The notes below the pieces were generated by a model, which was not told the DNA's origin, searched no databases, and saw only the letters and a program-made list of their open reading frames with translations. Position numbers and translations under genes: made by a program. From Chloroflexota bacterium (GTDB lineage Bacteria; Chloroflexota; Anaerolineae; CG2-30-64-16), in NCBI GenBank assembly GCA_029555885.1, contig JAKPQT010000465.1, forward strand, positions 1 through 43,360: 43,360 nucleotides of DNA, read 5' to 3'. Positions within the stretch are counted from its first letter, which is position 1. Each line of letters starts with the position of its first letter. Positions 32,909 through 41,279 of the stretch are shown here, in pieces.

Positions 32909-34744
32909 TTGATCCGATTGCTCTCCGGCAATGAAGCCGTGGCGCGTGGCGCGTGGGAGGCCGGCGCAGCCGTTGCCTCGGCTTATCCTGGCACCCCCAG
33001 CACCGAAATCCTCGAGGAATTCGCCCGCTTTCCGAATGTCTACGCGGAGTGGGCCACCAACGAAAAGGTCGCCGTGGATGTAGCTGTGGGCGCGGCCTAC
33101 ATGGGCCGCCGCGCATTCGCGGCCATGAAGCACGTCGGCCTGAATGTGGCCGCGGACGCGTTCATGTACGCGTCCATGACCGGCGCGGAGGCCGGGCTGG
33201 TCATCATCTCCGCCGATGACCCGGGCATGCACTCCAGCCAGAACGAGCAGGACAATCGCACCTTTGCCAAGTTCGCGCGCATCCCCTGTCTTGAACCGAG
33301 CGACAGCCAGGAAGCGAAGGACTTCACTGTCGCCGCGTTCGAGCTGAGCGAGCAGTTCGACACGCCGGTGCTCCTGCGTCTGACCACGCGCGTCTGCCAC
33401 TCGACATCTGCGGTTGAACTCGGTGAAGACGAGAGATTCAAGATAGATGATGCAAAAATAGATAATCTTCAATCTTCAATTTTAAATCTTCAATCTGATT
33501 CCAGATTCCCGCGCAATCCCACAAAGTACATCATGGTCCCGGCCAACGCGCGGCGCCGCCATCCGGTCATCGAACAGCGCATCCGGGATGTTGCCGCGGC
33601 CGCGGAGGACTGGCCCGGCAACCGCGTCGAGCCGGGCGACCGCAGCCTCGGTATCATCACGGCAGGTGTCGCCTACCAGTACGCCAAAGAGGTCTTCCCC
33701 TCAGCGTCGGTGCTCAAGTTAGGCATGACCTGGCCGCTGCCCGAACAGATGCTCCGGGACTTCGCCGCGTCGGTGGACCGGCTGATCGTCATCGAGGAGC
33801 TGGACCCCTTCATCGAGGAAGCGGTGCGCCTGCTGGGCATTACCTGCGAGGGCAAGAGCATCTTCCCCCTGGTGGGCGAGCTGGACCCGCGCACCGTTCG
33901 GGAGTGCGCTATCACCGCGGGGCTACTGCCCGCGTCCAGCCACGTGCCGCTGCTCGAAGTCGAGACGGGCCCGCTGCCCGCGCGGCCGCCGGTGCTGTGT
34001 CCGGGGTGTCCGCACCGCGGCGCATTCTACGAGCTGAACAAGCTCAAGCTGCCCGTCGCGGGCGACATCGGCTGCTACACCCTCGGGCTCACCCCGCCGC
34101 TCAGCGCGCTCCACTCGTGCGGCTGCATGGGCGCGAGCATCGGCGTGGCGCACGGTGCGGCGAAGGCGGGCAGCCCCGAGCGCATGGTGGCCGTGCTGGG
34201 CGACTCAACGTTCTTCCACACGGGCATCCCCGCGCTGGTCAATGCGGTGTATAACCGGGCGCCCATCATCACCATCATCATGGACAACCGTGTGACGGGC
34301 ATGACCGGCCACCAGGAGAACCCGGGCACGGGCCACACACTCCAGGGGCAGGCGGCGCCGGTCGTCGATATCGAGGCCGTCGTACGCGCGCTGGGCGTGC
34401 AACAGGTGGTCACGGTTCCTGCGTACGATGTGGACGCCATCGAGGCCACGCTGAAGCGTTACGTCAAGCTCGACGAGCCGTGCGTTCTCATCACGCGGGA
34501 GGAATGTGCGCTGCTGCCGTCGGCGCGCAAGCGCTGGCAGCCGCTCGTCGTGGATCCGGACAAATGCAACGGCTGCACCCTCTGCTTCCGCATCGGCTGT
34601 CCCGCGCTGGCGAAGAGCGACGAGCTGGACGAGCGCACGGGCCGCCCGAAGGCGCTCATCGATGCATCCCTCTGCACCGGCTGCGAGGTGTGTGCGCAGT
34701 TGTGCCCGCGCGAGGCCATTTCGTTCCGGGAGGCAGTCGCATGA
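32909..34744 (+). CDS. iorA: Indolepyruvate:ferredoxin oxidoreductase, alpha subunit
   Basis: Thiamine-diphosphate enzyme that oxidatively decarboxylates aryl pyruvates to aryl-acetyl-CoA with ferredoxin (or runs in reverse). 611 residues. The N-terminal domain carries SAYPGTPSTEI; the TPP-binding motif starts at Gly431-Asp432 (GDSTFFHTG) with a downstream MDNRVTGMTG. The C-terminal ferredoxin domain has two cluster sets, Cys553/556/559/564 and Cys589/592/595/599. TTG at 32909 is the start, with GGAGG 6 bases upstream and no in-frame ATG nearby. Residues about 175-201 come from an AT-rich repeat and appear to lengthen the linker before KYIMVPANARRRH. Overlaps iorB by 4 bases. Confidence 0.92.
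   Translation: MIRLLSGNEAVARGAWEAGAAVASAYPGTPSTEILEEFARFPNVYAEWATNEKVAVDVAVGAAYMGRRAFAAMKHVGLNVAADAFMYASMTGAEAGLVIISADDPGMHSSQNEQDNRTFAKFARIPCLEPSDSQEAKDFTVAAFELSEQFDTPVLLRLTTRVCHSTSAVELGEDERFKIDDAKIDNLQSSILNLQSDSRFPRNPTKYIMVPANARRRHPVIEQRIRDVAAAAEDWPGNRVEPGDRSLGIITAGVAYQYAKEVFPSASVLKLGMTWPLPEQMLRDFAASVDRLIVIEELDPFIEEAVRLLGITCEGKSIFPLVGELDPRTVRECAITAGLLPASSHVPLLEVETGPLPARPPVLCPGCPHRGAFYELNKLKLPVAGDIGCYTLGLTPPLSALHSCGCMGASIGVAHGAAKAGSPERMVAVLGDSTFFHTGIPALVNAVYNRAPIITIIMDNRVTGMTGHQENPGTGHTLQGQAAPVVDIEAVVRALGVQQVVTVPAYDVDAIEATLKRYVKLDEPCVLITREECALLPSARKRWQPLVVDPDKCNGCTLCFRIGCPALAKSDELDERTGRPKALIDASLCTGCEVCAQLCPREAISFREAVA
33431..33510. repeat. AT-rich 'ATCTTCAAT' repeat inside iorA
   Basis: These 80 bases are about 30% GC by my count, in a gene otherwise well over 60%. 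They contain ATCTTCAAT three times and translate to a segment including DNLQSSILNLQSD. A close relative in the opposite orientation starts the attH-like gene at 38846. The iorA frame is intact across it. Confidence 0.75.
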
Positions 34745-35349
34745 AAGACACCATCAACTTCCTCCTGGCGGGCGTCGGCGGCCAGGGCACCATTTTGGCG
34801 AGCGATGTCCTGGTCAACGTGGGACTGGCTGCGGGCTATCAGGCCAAGCAGGCCGAGGTCCACGGCATGTCGCAGCGCGGGGGCAGCGTGACCAGCCACG
34901 TGCGCTGGGGCCGGGTCATTTACTCGCCCCTCGTCGGCGCGGGCGAGGTGGATGTCTACCTGGCATTCGAGAAGGCCGAGGCGCTGCGCAACCTGAACCA
35001 GCTCCGCCGCGATGCGCTGGTGGTCGTCAATATGCAAGCCATCGAGCCGGTCACCGTGACCTCCGGCGGCCAGCCGTACCCGGACGACGACCGGCTCCGC
35101 GCCGGTGTCGCGCAAGTGACGGGCCGGGCCGTCTACGTAGACGGCGCAGCCATCGCGGAGCAGCTCGGCAACGTGCGCGCGGCGAACATGGTGCTGCTCG
35201 GCGCGCTCTCCGCGCTGATCGAGCGGGAGGGGTTGGCGATCCCGGCGCTTACGACGCAGGTATGGCTGGAGGTCATCACGGGCCGCGTGCCGGCGCGTTA
35301 CGCCGAGATCAACCGCGCCGCGTTCATGGCCGGCCGCGCGGTTGACTGA
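34741..35349 (+). CDS. iorB: Indolepyruvate:ferredoxin oxidoreductase, beta subunit
   Basis: Smaller subunit of the aryl-pyruvate oxidoreductase, 202 residues. LLAGVGGQGTILASDVL is the N-terminal signature of the gamma-type 2-oxoacid:ferredoxin oxidoreductase domain that binds CoA, and EVHGMSQRGGSVTSHVRWG is the second family motif. It has no cluster cysteines. Its ATGA overlap with iorA means coupled translation and 1:1 assembly. A 23-bp perfect inverted repeat 13 bases after its stop probably ends the transcript. Confidence 0.93.
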   Translation: MKDTINFLLAGVGGQGTILASDVLVNVGLAAGYQAKQAEVHGMSQRGGSVTSHVRWGRVIYSPLVGAGEVDVYLAFEKAEALRNLNQLRRDALVVVNMQAIEPVTVTSGGQPYPDDDRLRAGVAQVTGRAVYVDGAAIAEQLGNVRAANMVLLGALSALIEREGLAIPALTTQVWLEVITGRVPARYAEINRAAFMAGRAVD

Positions 35350-35362
35350 CATTCAGTATTCT

Positions 35363-35411
35363 ATGTTTACGAGGTTGGGCGAACCTTCGGTTCGCCCAAC
35401 CTCGTAAACAT
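35363..35411. repeat. Perfect 23-bp inverted repeat after iorB
   Basis: Arms 35363-35385 and 35389-35411 pair perfectly around a TTC loop, giving one of the strongest hairpins in the window. The core GGGCGAA/TTCGCCC resembles the smaller palindrome at 6764. It may terminate iorAB. It is followed by a TATAAT at 35431-35436 with no good -35, a possible promoter for the ABC operon. Confidence 0.7.
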
Positions 35412-35515
35412 TCTGGCTGTCCAACCTTTGTATAATCCTGTGGCCTCGCTTACTGCCCCACTCACTCCCCCGTGGTAGACTTCAGCATACTTACTTTCAT
35501 AAGGGGACCTACGTG

Positions 35516-36280
35516 ATGCCACTGCCAGATGCAACCGTCGGGGCGTTCATCCGCCTGGTCAATCTCTCGAAAGCTTACCAGGAAGGCGACCGCCGCCGCG
35601 TCGTCCTGGAGAATGCCTCGGCCGAGTTCGACCGCGGCCAGTTCGTCGCGCTGTTGGGCCGCAGCGGCAGCGGCAAGAGCACCCTGCTCAACCTCGTCAG
35701 CGGCATCGACCGGGCGGATGCAGGGGAGATTTGGGTTGACGGGCGGGAGTTGACCGCGCTGAGCGAACGGGAGCGAACCCTCTTTCGCCGCCGCCATATC
35801 GGCTTCATCTTCCAGTTCTTCAACCTGATTCCTACGCTCACGGTCATGGAGAACGTCACGCTGCCCGAGGAACTGGGCGGCGCGTCGCCGCGGCAGGCGC
35901 GCAAGGCCGCCGAGCCGCTGCTCGATGCGGTCGGCCTGCTTGACCGGGCCGACACTTACCCCGACAAGCTCTCCGGCGGCGAGCAGCAGCGCGTCGCGAT
36001 TGCGCGTGCCCTGGTGCACGATCCCCTGCTTGTGCTGGCCGACGAGCCGACCGGCAACCTGGATGAGACGACCGGCCAGGCGGTGCTGGCGCTGCTGGAC
36101 CGGTTGACGCGGCAGGCGGGCAAGAACCTGCTCATGGTGACGCACAGCCCGGAATCCGCAGGCTGGGCCGACCGGGTGCTGCAATTGCACCACGGTAAGC
36201 TGGAGCCGGTCGCGGCCGTGCCCGCCGCAGTGAGCGGCAACGGCCACGAGCCAGCCCTTCAGAACGTGGCGCACCGATGA
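35516..36280 (+). CDS. ABC transporter ATPase, LolD/MacB type
   Basis: 254-residue ATPase of the MacB/LolD/FtsE class, which powers lipoprotein or peptide extrusion and mechanotransmission rather than bulk solute flux. Walker [10 protein letters not shown] starts at Gly48 (Lys54), the Q-loop region is [14 protein letters not shown], the signature LSGGEQQR starts at Leu152, Walker B is VLADEP with Asp176-Glu177, and the H-loop is VTHSP. ATG at 35516 (a GTG sits directly before). The stop overlaps the permease start by 4 bases. Confidence 0.93.
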   Translation: MPLPDATVGAFIRLVNLSKAYQEGDRRRVVLENASAEFDRGQFVALLGRSGSGKSTLLNLVSGIDRADAGEIWVDGRELTALSERERTLFRRRHIGFIFQFFNLIPTLTVMENVTLPEELGGASPRQARKAAEPLLDAVGLLDRADTYPDKLSGGEQQRVAIARALVHDPLLVLADEPTGNLDETTGQAVLALLDRLTRQAGKNLLMVTHSPESAGWADRVLQLHHGKLEPVAAVPAAVSGNGHEPALQNVAHR

Positions 36281-38844
36281 ACCGCACGCTCTACAACGTC
36301 GGCTGGCGTTACCTTGCGCGCCACCCGTGGCAGTCCATCCTGATGATCCTAGGCATCGCGCTCGGCGTCTCGGTCATGGTCGCAATCGACCTCGCCAACG
36401 CTGCGGCGTCGCGCGCGTTCGACCTGAGCACCGACACCATCGCGGGCCGTGCCACGCACCAGATTATTGGCGGGCCGGAGGGCGTGGACGAGGCGGCCTA
36501 TGCGCAGCTCAAGGCCGGGACGCGCGTGCCGCTCGCACCGGTCGTGACGGATTACATCGCCTCACCGGACCTGGGCGACCGTCCGCTGCAACTGCTCGGC
36601 GTGGACCCGTTTGCTGAAGCGCCGTTCCGTTCGTATCTCGTCACTTCTCCGACACAGGCGGCCTCGGTGGGTGACCCGGCCGATATCGGACAGCTTGTCG
36701 CGTTCCTGACGCAGCCGGGCGCGCTGCTCATCTCCGAGGACCTGGCCGGCGACTACGGGCTGGCGCTGGGCGACACAGTGCGGATCAACGCGTCCGGTCG
36801 GGATTCAACAGGCTTCATCGCCGGGCTGCTGCGGCCCGAGGACGGGCTGGCGCGGCGCGCCCTGGACGGCACGGTGCTGGCCGATGTGGCGACTGCGCAG
36901 GAGGTGCTCGGTCGGACCGGCTGGCTCAGCCATATCGATGCCATCCTGCCGGACGAGACGGCGGTTGCTGCGCTGGCAGAGCGACTGCCCCAGGGCGTCC
37001 AGCTCATGCGCGTGAGCGCACGTTCCGGCGCGGTCGAGCAGATGACCGCCGCGTTCCGGACGAACCTGACCGCGTTGAGCCTGCTCGCGCTCGTCGTCGG
37101 CATGTTTCTCATCTACAACAGCATGACCTTCTCGGTCGTGCAGCGCCGGCCGCTGTTTGGCACGCTGCGCTGCCTTGGCGTCACGCAGGGCGAAGTGGGC
37201 CGGCTCGTGCTCAGCGAGGCGCTGGTGATCGGCACGCTGGGGTCGCTTTTGGGGCTGGGGCTGGGCGTGCTGCTCGGCCAGGGCGCGGTGCGGTTGGTCA
37301 CGCAGACCATCAACGACCTCTATTTCGTCGTCACCGTGCGCGGCCTGGCCATCGACGCAGGGAGCCTGCTCAAGGGCTTTCTGCTCGGCGTGGCTGCGAC
37401 CGTCGCATCGACCGCCCTGCCCGCGTGGGAGGCCGCCACGGTCTCGCCGCGGCTGGCGCTCACCCGCTCCGGGCTGGAGGACAAGGCGCGCCGCGCGCTG
37501 CCAGCCATCACCGCGGTGGGGCTAGCGGGCATCCTGGGCGGCACGGGCCTGCTCGCCGTCCCGACGCGCGACCTGGTGATAAGCTTTGCGGGCATCTTCC
37601 TGTTGACCATCGGTTTTGCGCTGCTCGCGCCCGCGTTCACGTGGGCGGTGATGCACGTGGCCGTGCCGGTGGGCAGCCGGCTCGCGGGGGTGCTGGGCCG
37701 CATGGCCCCCCGCAGCGTCGCGGGCGCGCTCAGCCGGACCACGGTTGCTATCGCCGCACTGATGGTGGCCGTCTCCGTGACCATCGGCGTCGGCCTGATG
37801 GTGGACAGCTTCCGCAGCACCGTGGTCGCGTGGCTGGGGCAGACGCTGTGGGGCGATGTGTACATCTCCGCGCCGCAGATTACAGCCACGCGTTCCGCCG
37901 CACCGCTGGACCCGCGCGTGATCGAGATTGCCAGCCGGTGGCCTGGCGTTGCACGTTGGGATGTCCTGCGTTCGGTCGATGTGGGTTCGCCGGACGGCGC
38001 GATCCTGGTGTCGGCGGTCTCCGACGAGGACCTCACCGGGCCGCGGCTGTTCGTCTCCACTGACGGGAGCCGGGCGGAAGTTGCCGCGGCGGTCAAGGCG
38101 GGCGCGGTGCTGGCCAGCGAGCCGCTCGCCAACCGGCTCGGCCTACCGCCGCGCGGGGCGACGGTCACGCTTTACACGGACGCCGGGCCGAGGGTCTTCC
38201 CGGTCGCGGGCATCTACCGCGACTACTCCAGCAGCCAAGGCGCGGTTATGATGACGCTGGACCTCTACCGGCAGCACTGGAACGATGCGACCGTGACTGC
38301 GGCCTTGCTGGTCGTGGAGCCGGGCGCGGATGTGGACGCGGTGGTGGCAGGCCTGCGCGACGCGCTGAGCGATGTTCAGGGAGTTGTGGTGCGGCCCAAT
38401 GCGGGGCTGCGCGCAGAGGCGCTGGCTGTGTTCGACCGCGCGTTCGCCATCACCGGCGCGCTGCAAATGTTGGCCGCCATCGTGGCCTTCATCGGCGTGC
38501 TCAGCGCGCTGCTCTCGCTCCAACTGGAGCGGGCGCGCGAGTTCGGCGTGCTGCGAGCGGTCGGGCTGACCGTGCGCCAGTTCCGCGGGCTGGTGCTCAT
38601 GGAGACGGGGCTGATGGGTGCGGTCGCCGGGCTGCTGGCGATGCCGACCGGGTTTGCGCTGGCGGTCGTACTGATTTTCATCATCAACCGTCGCTCGTTC
38701 GGCTGGACCATGCAGCTCTATGCCGACCCGCTGGTGTTCATCCAGGCGCTGGCGCTGGCCGTCGTCGCGGCGCTACTCGCGGGCGTCTATCCCGCGATCC
38801 GCATGGGCCGGATGGCCGCGGCCGAGGCGCTGCGCGGAGAGTGA
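36277..38844 (+). CDS. ABC transporter permease with two FtsX/MacB-type domains
   Basis: 855-residue inner-membrane protein. An N-terminal membrane helix ([17 protein letters not shown]) and a large external domain are followed by membrane helices near 270-385 (first FtsX unit), a linker helix pair near 405-465, another anchor ([20 protein letters not shown]), a second external domain (about 510-710) and three final helices, the second FtsX unit (about 725-850). The GTLRCLGVT and GVLRAVGLT segments are the matched cytoplasmic loops of the two units. This fused layout is seen in exporters of the AttFG/YbbP kind. The next gene is an AttH-like protein, fitting an att-type operon. Confidence 0.87.
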   Translation: MNRTLYNVGWRYLARHPWQSILMILGIALGVSVMVAIDLANAAASRAFDLSTDTIAGRATHQIIGGPEGVDEAAYAQLKAGTRVPLAPVVTDYIASPDLGDRPLQLLGVDPFAEAPFRSYLVTSPTQAASVGDPADIGQLVAFLTQPGALLISEDLAGDYGLALGDTVRINASGRDSTGFIAGLLRPEDGLARRALDGTVLADVATAQEVLGRTGWLSHIDAILPDETAVAALAERLPQGVQLMRVSARSGAVEQMTAAFRTNLTALSLLALVVGMFLIYNSMTFSVVQRRPLFGTLRCLGVTQGEVGRLVLSEALVIGTLGSLLGLGLGVLLGQGAVRLVTQTINDLYFVVTVRGLAIDAGSLLKGFLLGVAATVASTALPAWEAATVSPRLALTRSGLEDKARRALPAITAVGLAGILGGTGLLAVPTRDLVISFAGIFLLTIGFALLAPAFTWAVMHVAVPVGSRLAGVLGRMAPRSVAGALSRTTVAIAALMVAVSVTIGVGLMVDSFRSTVVAWLGQTLWGDVYISAPQITATRSAAPLDPRVIEIASRWPGVARWDVLRSVDVGSPDGAILVSAVSDEDLTGPRLFVSTDGSRAEVAAAVKAGAVLASEPLANRLGLPPRGATVTLYTDAGPRVFPVAGIYRDYSSSQGAVMMTLDLYRQHWNDATVTAALLVVEPGADVDAVVAGLRDALSDVQGVVVRPNAGLRAEALAVFDRAFAITGALQMLAAIVAFIGVLSALLSLQLERAREFGVLRAVGLTVRQFRGLVLMETGLMGAVAGLLAMPTGFALAVVLIFIINRRSFGWTMQLYADPLVFIQALALAVVAALLAGVYPAIRMGRMAAAEALRGE

Positions 38845-38845
38845 C

Positions 38846-38877
38846 GATTGAAGATTGAAGATGGAAGATTGAAGATT
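38846..38877. repeat. 'GATTGAAGATT' repeat forming the start of the attH-like gene
   Basis: A 32-base tract made of GATTGAAGA units; its complement matches the ATCTTCAAT repeat in iorA. It lies immediately after the permease stop codon and supplies the likely TTG start and first ten codons of the next gene. Confidence 0.65.
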
Positions 38878-40029
38878 ACGCTGCTCTTCGGACTGGTGGT
38901 CGCAGCTGTCGTCATAGGAGCCTGGCTCTTCTGGCCGCGGACGGCCGCGCCGCTGCGGGCGAGCCTGGTGGCTGCCGCGCCGCCCGCGGACACGACCGGC
39001 TTTGCGCGCGCCGAGGGACCGCGCGACCTGGTCTTTCCCGCTGACCACGGCCCGCACGATGACTTCCAGACCGAGTGGTGGTACTACACGGGCAACCTGA
39101 CCGGGGAGACGGGCGAGCACTTCGGCTTCCAGCTTACCTTCTTCCGCCGCGCACTGTTGCCCCCGGCGGAGCGATCGGCGCGGGAGTCCGATTGGGGCAC
39201 CGAGCAGGTCTACATGGCACACTTCGCACTCACCGATGTCGCGGGGCGGACACATCACTCGTTCGAGAAGCTGGCCCGCGGCGCGGCCGGCATTGCGGGC
39301 GCGCAGGCGGAGCCCTACCGCGTGTGGCTGGAGGACTGGTCGGTCGAGGGAGCCACGGGCTCGGGCGGTCCCGTGGCCTTGACTGCGGACGCAGAGGATG
39401 TCGCATTGCAACTGACCCTGGTCAACCAGAAGCCGCCGGCCTTGCAGGGCGACCGAGGCTACAGCCGCAAGGGGCCGGAGCCGGGCAACGCCTCGTACTA
39501 CTACAGCCTGACGCGCATTGCCGCGGAGGGCACGGTGACCGTGCGCGGGCAGACGTTCGCTGTGACGGGGCTGGCGTGGATGGACCACGAGTTCAGCACG
39601 AGCGCGCTTGGCCCGGAGCAGGTCGGCTGGGACTGGTTCAGCATCCAGCTCGACGACCAGACCGAGCTGATGGTCTTCCAGTTGCGCCGCGCGGACGGCA
39701 GCGTGGATGCCTTCTCGAGCGGCACGCTCATTGCAGTGGACAGCGCGACCCGCACCCTCGGTCCGGCAGACTTTACCATCACCCCGGCAGGGGAGTGGCG
39801 CAGCCCGCGCAGCGGCGGCATCTATCCCGCAGCCTGGACGGTTGCCGTGCCGTCTGCCGAGCTAACGTTAGAGGTCACGCCGCTGCTGGCCGACCAGGAG
39901 ATGGACATCTCGTACCGCTACTGGGAGGGTGCGGTGCGCGTGGAAGGCGTACGCGGGGATCTGGCGGTGAGCGGGTATGGGTATGTGGAACTGACGGGGT
40001 ACGCCCAGAGCATGCAGGGCGAGTTTTGA
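38848..40029 (+). CDS. AttH/CrtC-type lipocalin-like membrane-anchored protein
   Basis: 393 residues with one N-terminal membrane anchor (LLFGLVVAAVVIGAWLFW, about 12-29) and an external double-lipocalin domain. HDDFQTEWWYYTGNL near residue 72, FGFQLTFFRR, and GLAWMDHEFST near 240 are the signatures of the AttH/carotenoid-hydratase-like family. In att-type operons such a protein follows an ABC ATPase and FtsX-type permeases, exactly as here, and may bind or hydrate a lipid or isoprenoid ligand. The start is TTG (38848) with GGAGAG before it; a second in-frame TTG at 38869 would remove the repeat-derived residues. Ligand unknown. Confidence 0.82.
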   Translation: MKIEDGRLKITLLFGLVVAAVVIGAWLFWPRTAAPLRASLVAAAPPADTTGFARAEGPRDLVFPADHGPHDDFQTEWWYYTGNLTGETGEHFGFQLTFFRRALLPPAERSARESDWGTEQVYMAHFALTDVAGRTHHSFEKLARGAAGIAGAQAEPYRVWLEDWSVEGATGSGGPVALTADAEDVALQLTLVNQKPPALQGDRGYSRKGPEPGNASYYYSLTRIAAEGTVTVRGQTFAVTGLAWMDHEFSTSALGPEQVGWDWFSIQLDDQTELMVFQLRRADGSVDAFSSGTLIAVDSATRTLGPADFTITPAGEWRSPRSGGIYPAAWTVAVPSAELTLEVTPLLADQEMDISYRYWEGAVRVEGVRGDLAVSGYGYVELTGYAQSMQGEF

Positions 40030-40056
40030 TGTCGATCAGACAGCCGGTGACCATGT

Positions 40057-40392
40057 TTATAGCTTGGGCCGCGGCCAGCGTTCGATCCGGTCTGCGAGCG
40101 GGGGCAGACGCTTGGGGATGGCACTGGCCTTGAACCAGCCCTTGCGCACGCGCTCGGCCTGCTCCGGCAGTTCGGTGCTGCCCCAAACCAGCGATGCGCC
40201 CAGGATGCCGGTCAGCGCGCAACCCCAGAAGCTCCCGATGAACAGCGAGATGACCAGCAGGAGCGCGCCGGCTGCCATCACGTAGGGCCACCACTGCCAG
40301 CCGAGATGACGCTCCACGCGGATGACCCACGCGAAGCCCAGGCCAATCAGGACGAGCGTGGCGAGGCCGGCAAGCAATCCGGTGAAGTTCAT
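40057..40392 (-). CDS. DUF4491-family small membrane protein
   Basis: 111 residues, three membrane segments (about 5-25, 34-51, 53-68) and a basic cytoplasmic tail. The MNFTGLLAGLATLVLIG start, W-P-Y within the second segment, and the LVWGSTELPEQAERVRKGWF end match the DUF4491 pattern as I remember it. Function is unknown. ATG at 40392 overlaps the stop of the preceding, related gene by 4 bases; a longer upstream frame only runs into that gene. Confidence 0.7.
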   Translation of the reverse strand: MNFTGLLAGLATLVLIGLGFAWVIRVERHLGWQWWPYVMAAGALLLVISLFIGSFWGCALTGILGASLVWGSTELPEQAERVRKGWFKASAIPKRLPPLADRIERWPRPKL

Positions 40393-40715
40393 GGCATCCC
40401 TACAGTGTGCGATTTGAGCAACCGCCGGTGACGGGCATTCTGCGGGTTGGCGGGCGCGTGGCCGCGCACGACGCGGCGCTGCTGGCGCACGCATTCCAGC
40501 GCATCCCACAGAAGCGTGATGCCGAAGATGCCGAGGCTGCCGCTGAGCAGGCGCGCATCCACGGCGAACGACGCGGCCAGCACAGCCAGCCCCGCGCTGA
40601 GGAATAGCGGCCAGGGCAGCCACGCCAGCCGGTACTCCAGTTTGCGCACGGCCACATGGCCGAGCCAGATGCTCAAGAAGGCCGTCAGCCCGAAGACGAG
40701 TCCCGCAGTCTCCAC
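40389..40715 (-). CDS. DUF4491-like small membrane protein, second copy
   Basis: 108 residues, start GTG at 40715 with GAGGA upstream. Three hydrophobic segments (about 4-20, 34-52, 56-72) and the pattern AVRKLEYRLAWLPWPLFLSAG, LLWDALECVRQQRRVVRGHAP parallel the downstream DUF4491 protein: same order, same length, related tail. Tandem duplication with translational overlap suggests the two proteins work as a heteromer. The tail is more basic than in its partner. No function can be assigned. Confidence 0.62.
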   Translation of the reverse strand: METAGLVFGLTAFLSIWLGHVAVRKLEYRLAWLPWPLFLSAGLAVLAASFAVDARLLSGSLGIFGITLLWDALECVRQQRRVVRGHAPANPQNARHRRLLKSHTVGMP

Positions 40716-40722
40716 GAGGTCC

Positions 40723-41202
40723 TCACAACGTAATCCACTCCCCGCCCGTCACCCGCGCGAGTTCGTGCGGCGTCACACGCAACAGCGTACGGTCGTCGCC
40801 GCCGCCGCCGTAGATGACCTCCCAGCCGCGGATGGCCGCATCGAGCAGCGCCGGCACGGGCTGGCGGTGGCCGAACGGCGGCACCCCGCCAACCGGATAG
40901 CCGGTCAGCGCGAGCACGGTCGCCGCGTCAGCCAGCTTGACCTGTTTCTTACCGACCCCATGCCGCTCGGCCAGCACGCGGCGGTCCACGATCGCGTCAC
41001 CTGAGGCGATGACCAACACCGGCGCGTCGCGCACGATGAACAGCAGCGACTTGATGATCTGTGCGGCGGTGACGCCTAACGCAGCGGCTGCCGCCGGCAC
41101 GGTCGGGGTCTCTACCGTCATCGGGACGATTTCTGCGGCGATGCCTGCCTCCCGGATGTGGACGGCCAGGTCGGACGGGGTCAAAGGTGCGGGTTGGGTC
41201 AT
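40723..41202 (-). CDS. YbaK/EbsC-type aminoacyl-tRNA editing protein
   Basis: 159-residue single-domain protein of the YbaK/ProX deacylase family, which clears mischarged tRNA (YbaK: Cys-tRNA-Pro). The conserved lysine lies in QIIKSLLF, followed by LVIASGDAIVDRRVLAE, and GGVPPFGH carries the Gly-x-x-P-Phe-Gly loop typical of the family. The start is set at MTQPAPL (41202) because the residues further upstream in the frame come from the hairpin region. It ends 8 bases before the GTG of the DUF4491-like gene, so they may be cotranscribed. Confidence 0.87.
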   Translation of the reverse strand: MTQPAPLTPSDLAVHIREAGIAAEIVPMTVETPTVPAAAAALGVTAAQIIKSLLFIVRDAPVLVIASGDAIVDRRVLAERHGVGKKQVKLADAATVLALTGYPVGGVPPFGHRQPVPALLDAAIRGWEVIYGGGGDDRTLLRVTPHELARVTGGEWITL

Positions 41203-41235
41203 GTATGCTCCGAGGGGTGAGACCTTCGAGATCGT

Positions 41236-41270
41236 GCCAAGCGAAGCTTGGCCTGAGACCTTGAAGGTCT
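41236..41270. repeat. Two small hairpins between pirin and the YbaK-type gene
   Basis: Perfect 7-bp palindromes at 41236-41252 (GAA loop) and 41256-41270 (single-base loop) lie in the 77-base gap. The first has the GCGAAGC core also found in the purQ-purC spacer. Read on the minus strand they follow the pirin stop codon and could terminate or attenuate. Confidence 0.5.
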
Positions 41271-41279
41271 GTTCGCTTT

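Noticed and set aside
33431..33510. AT-rich island in iorA considered as a sign of a pseudogene
   Set aside because: The frame is open across it, both flanking domains are intact, and iorB is correctly overlapped.
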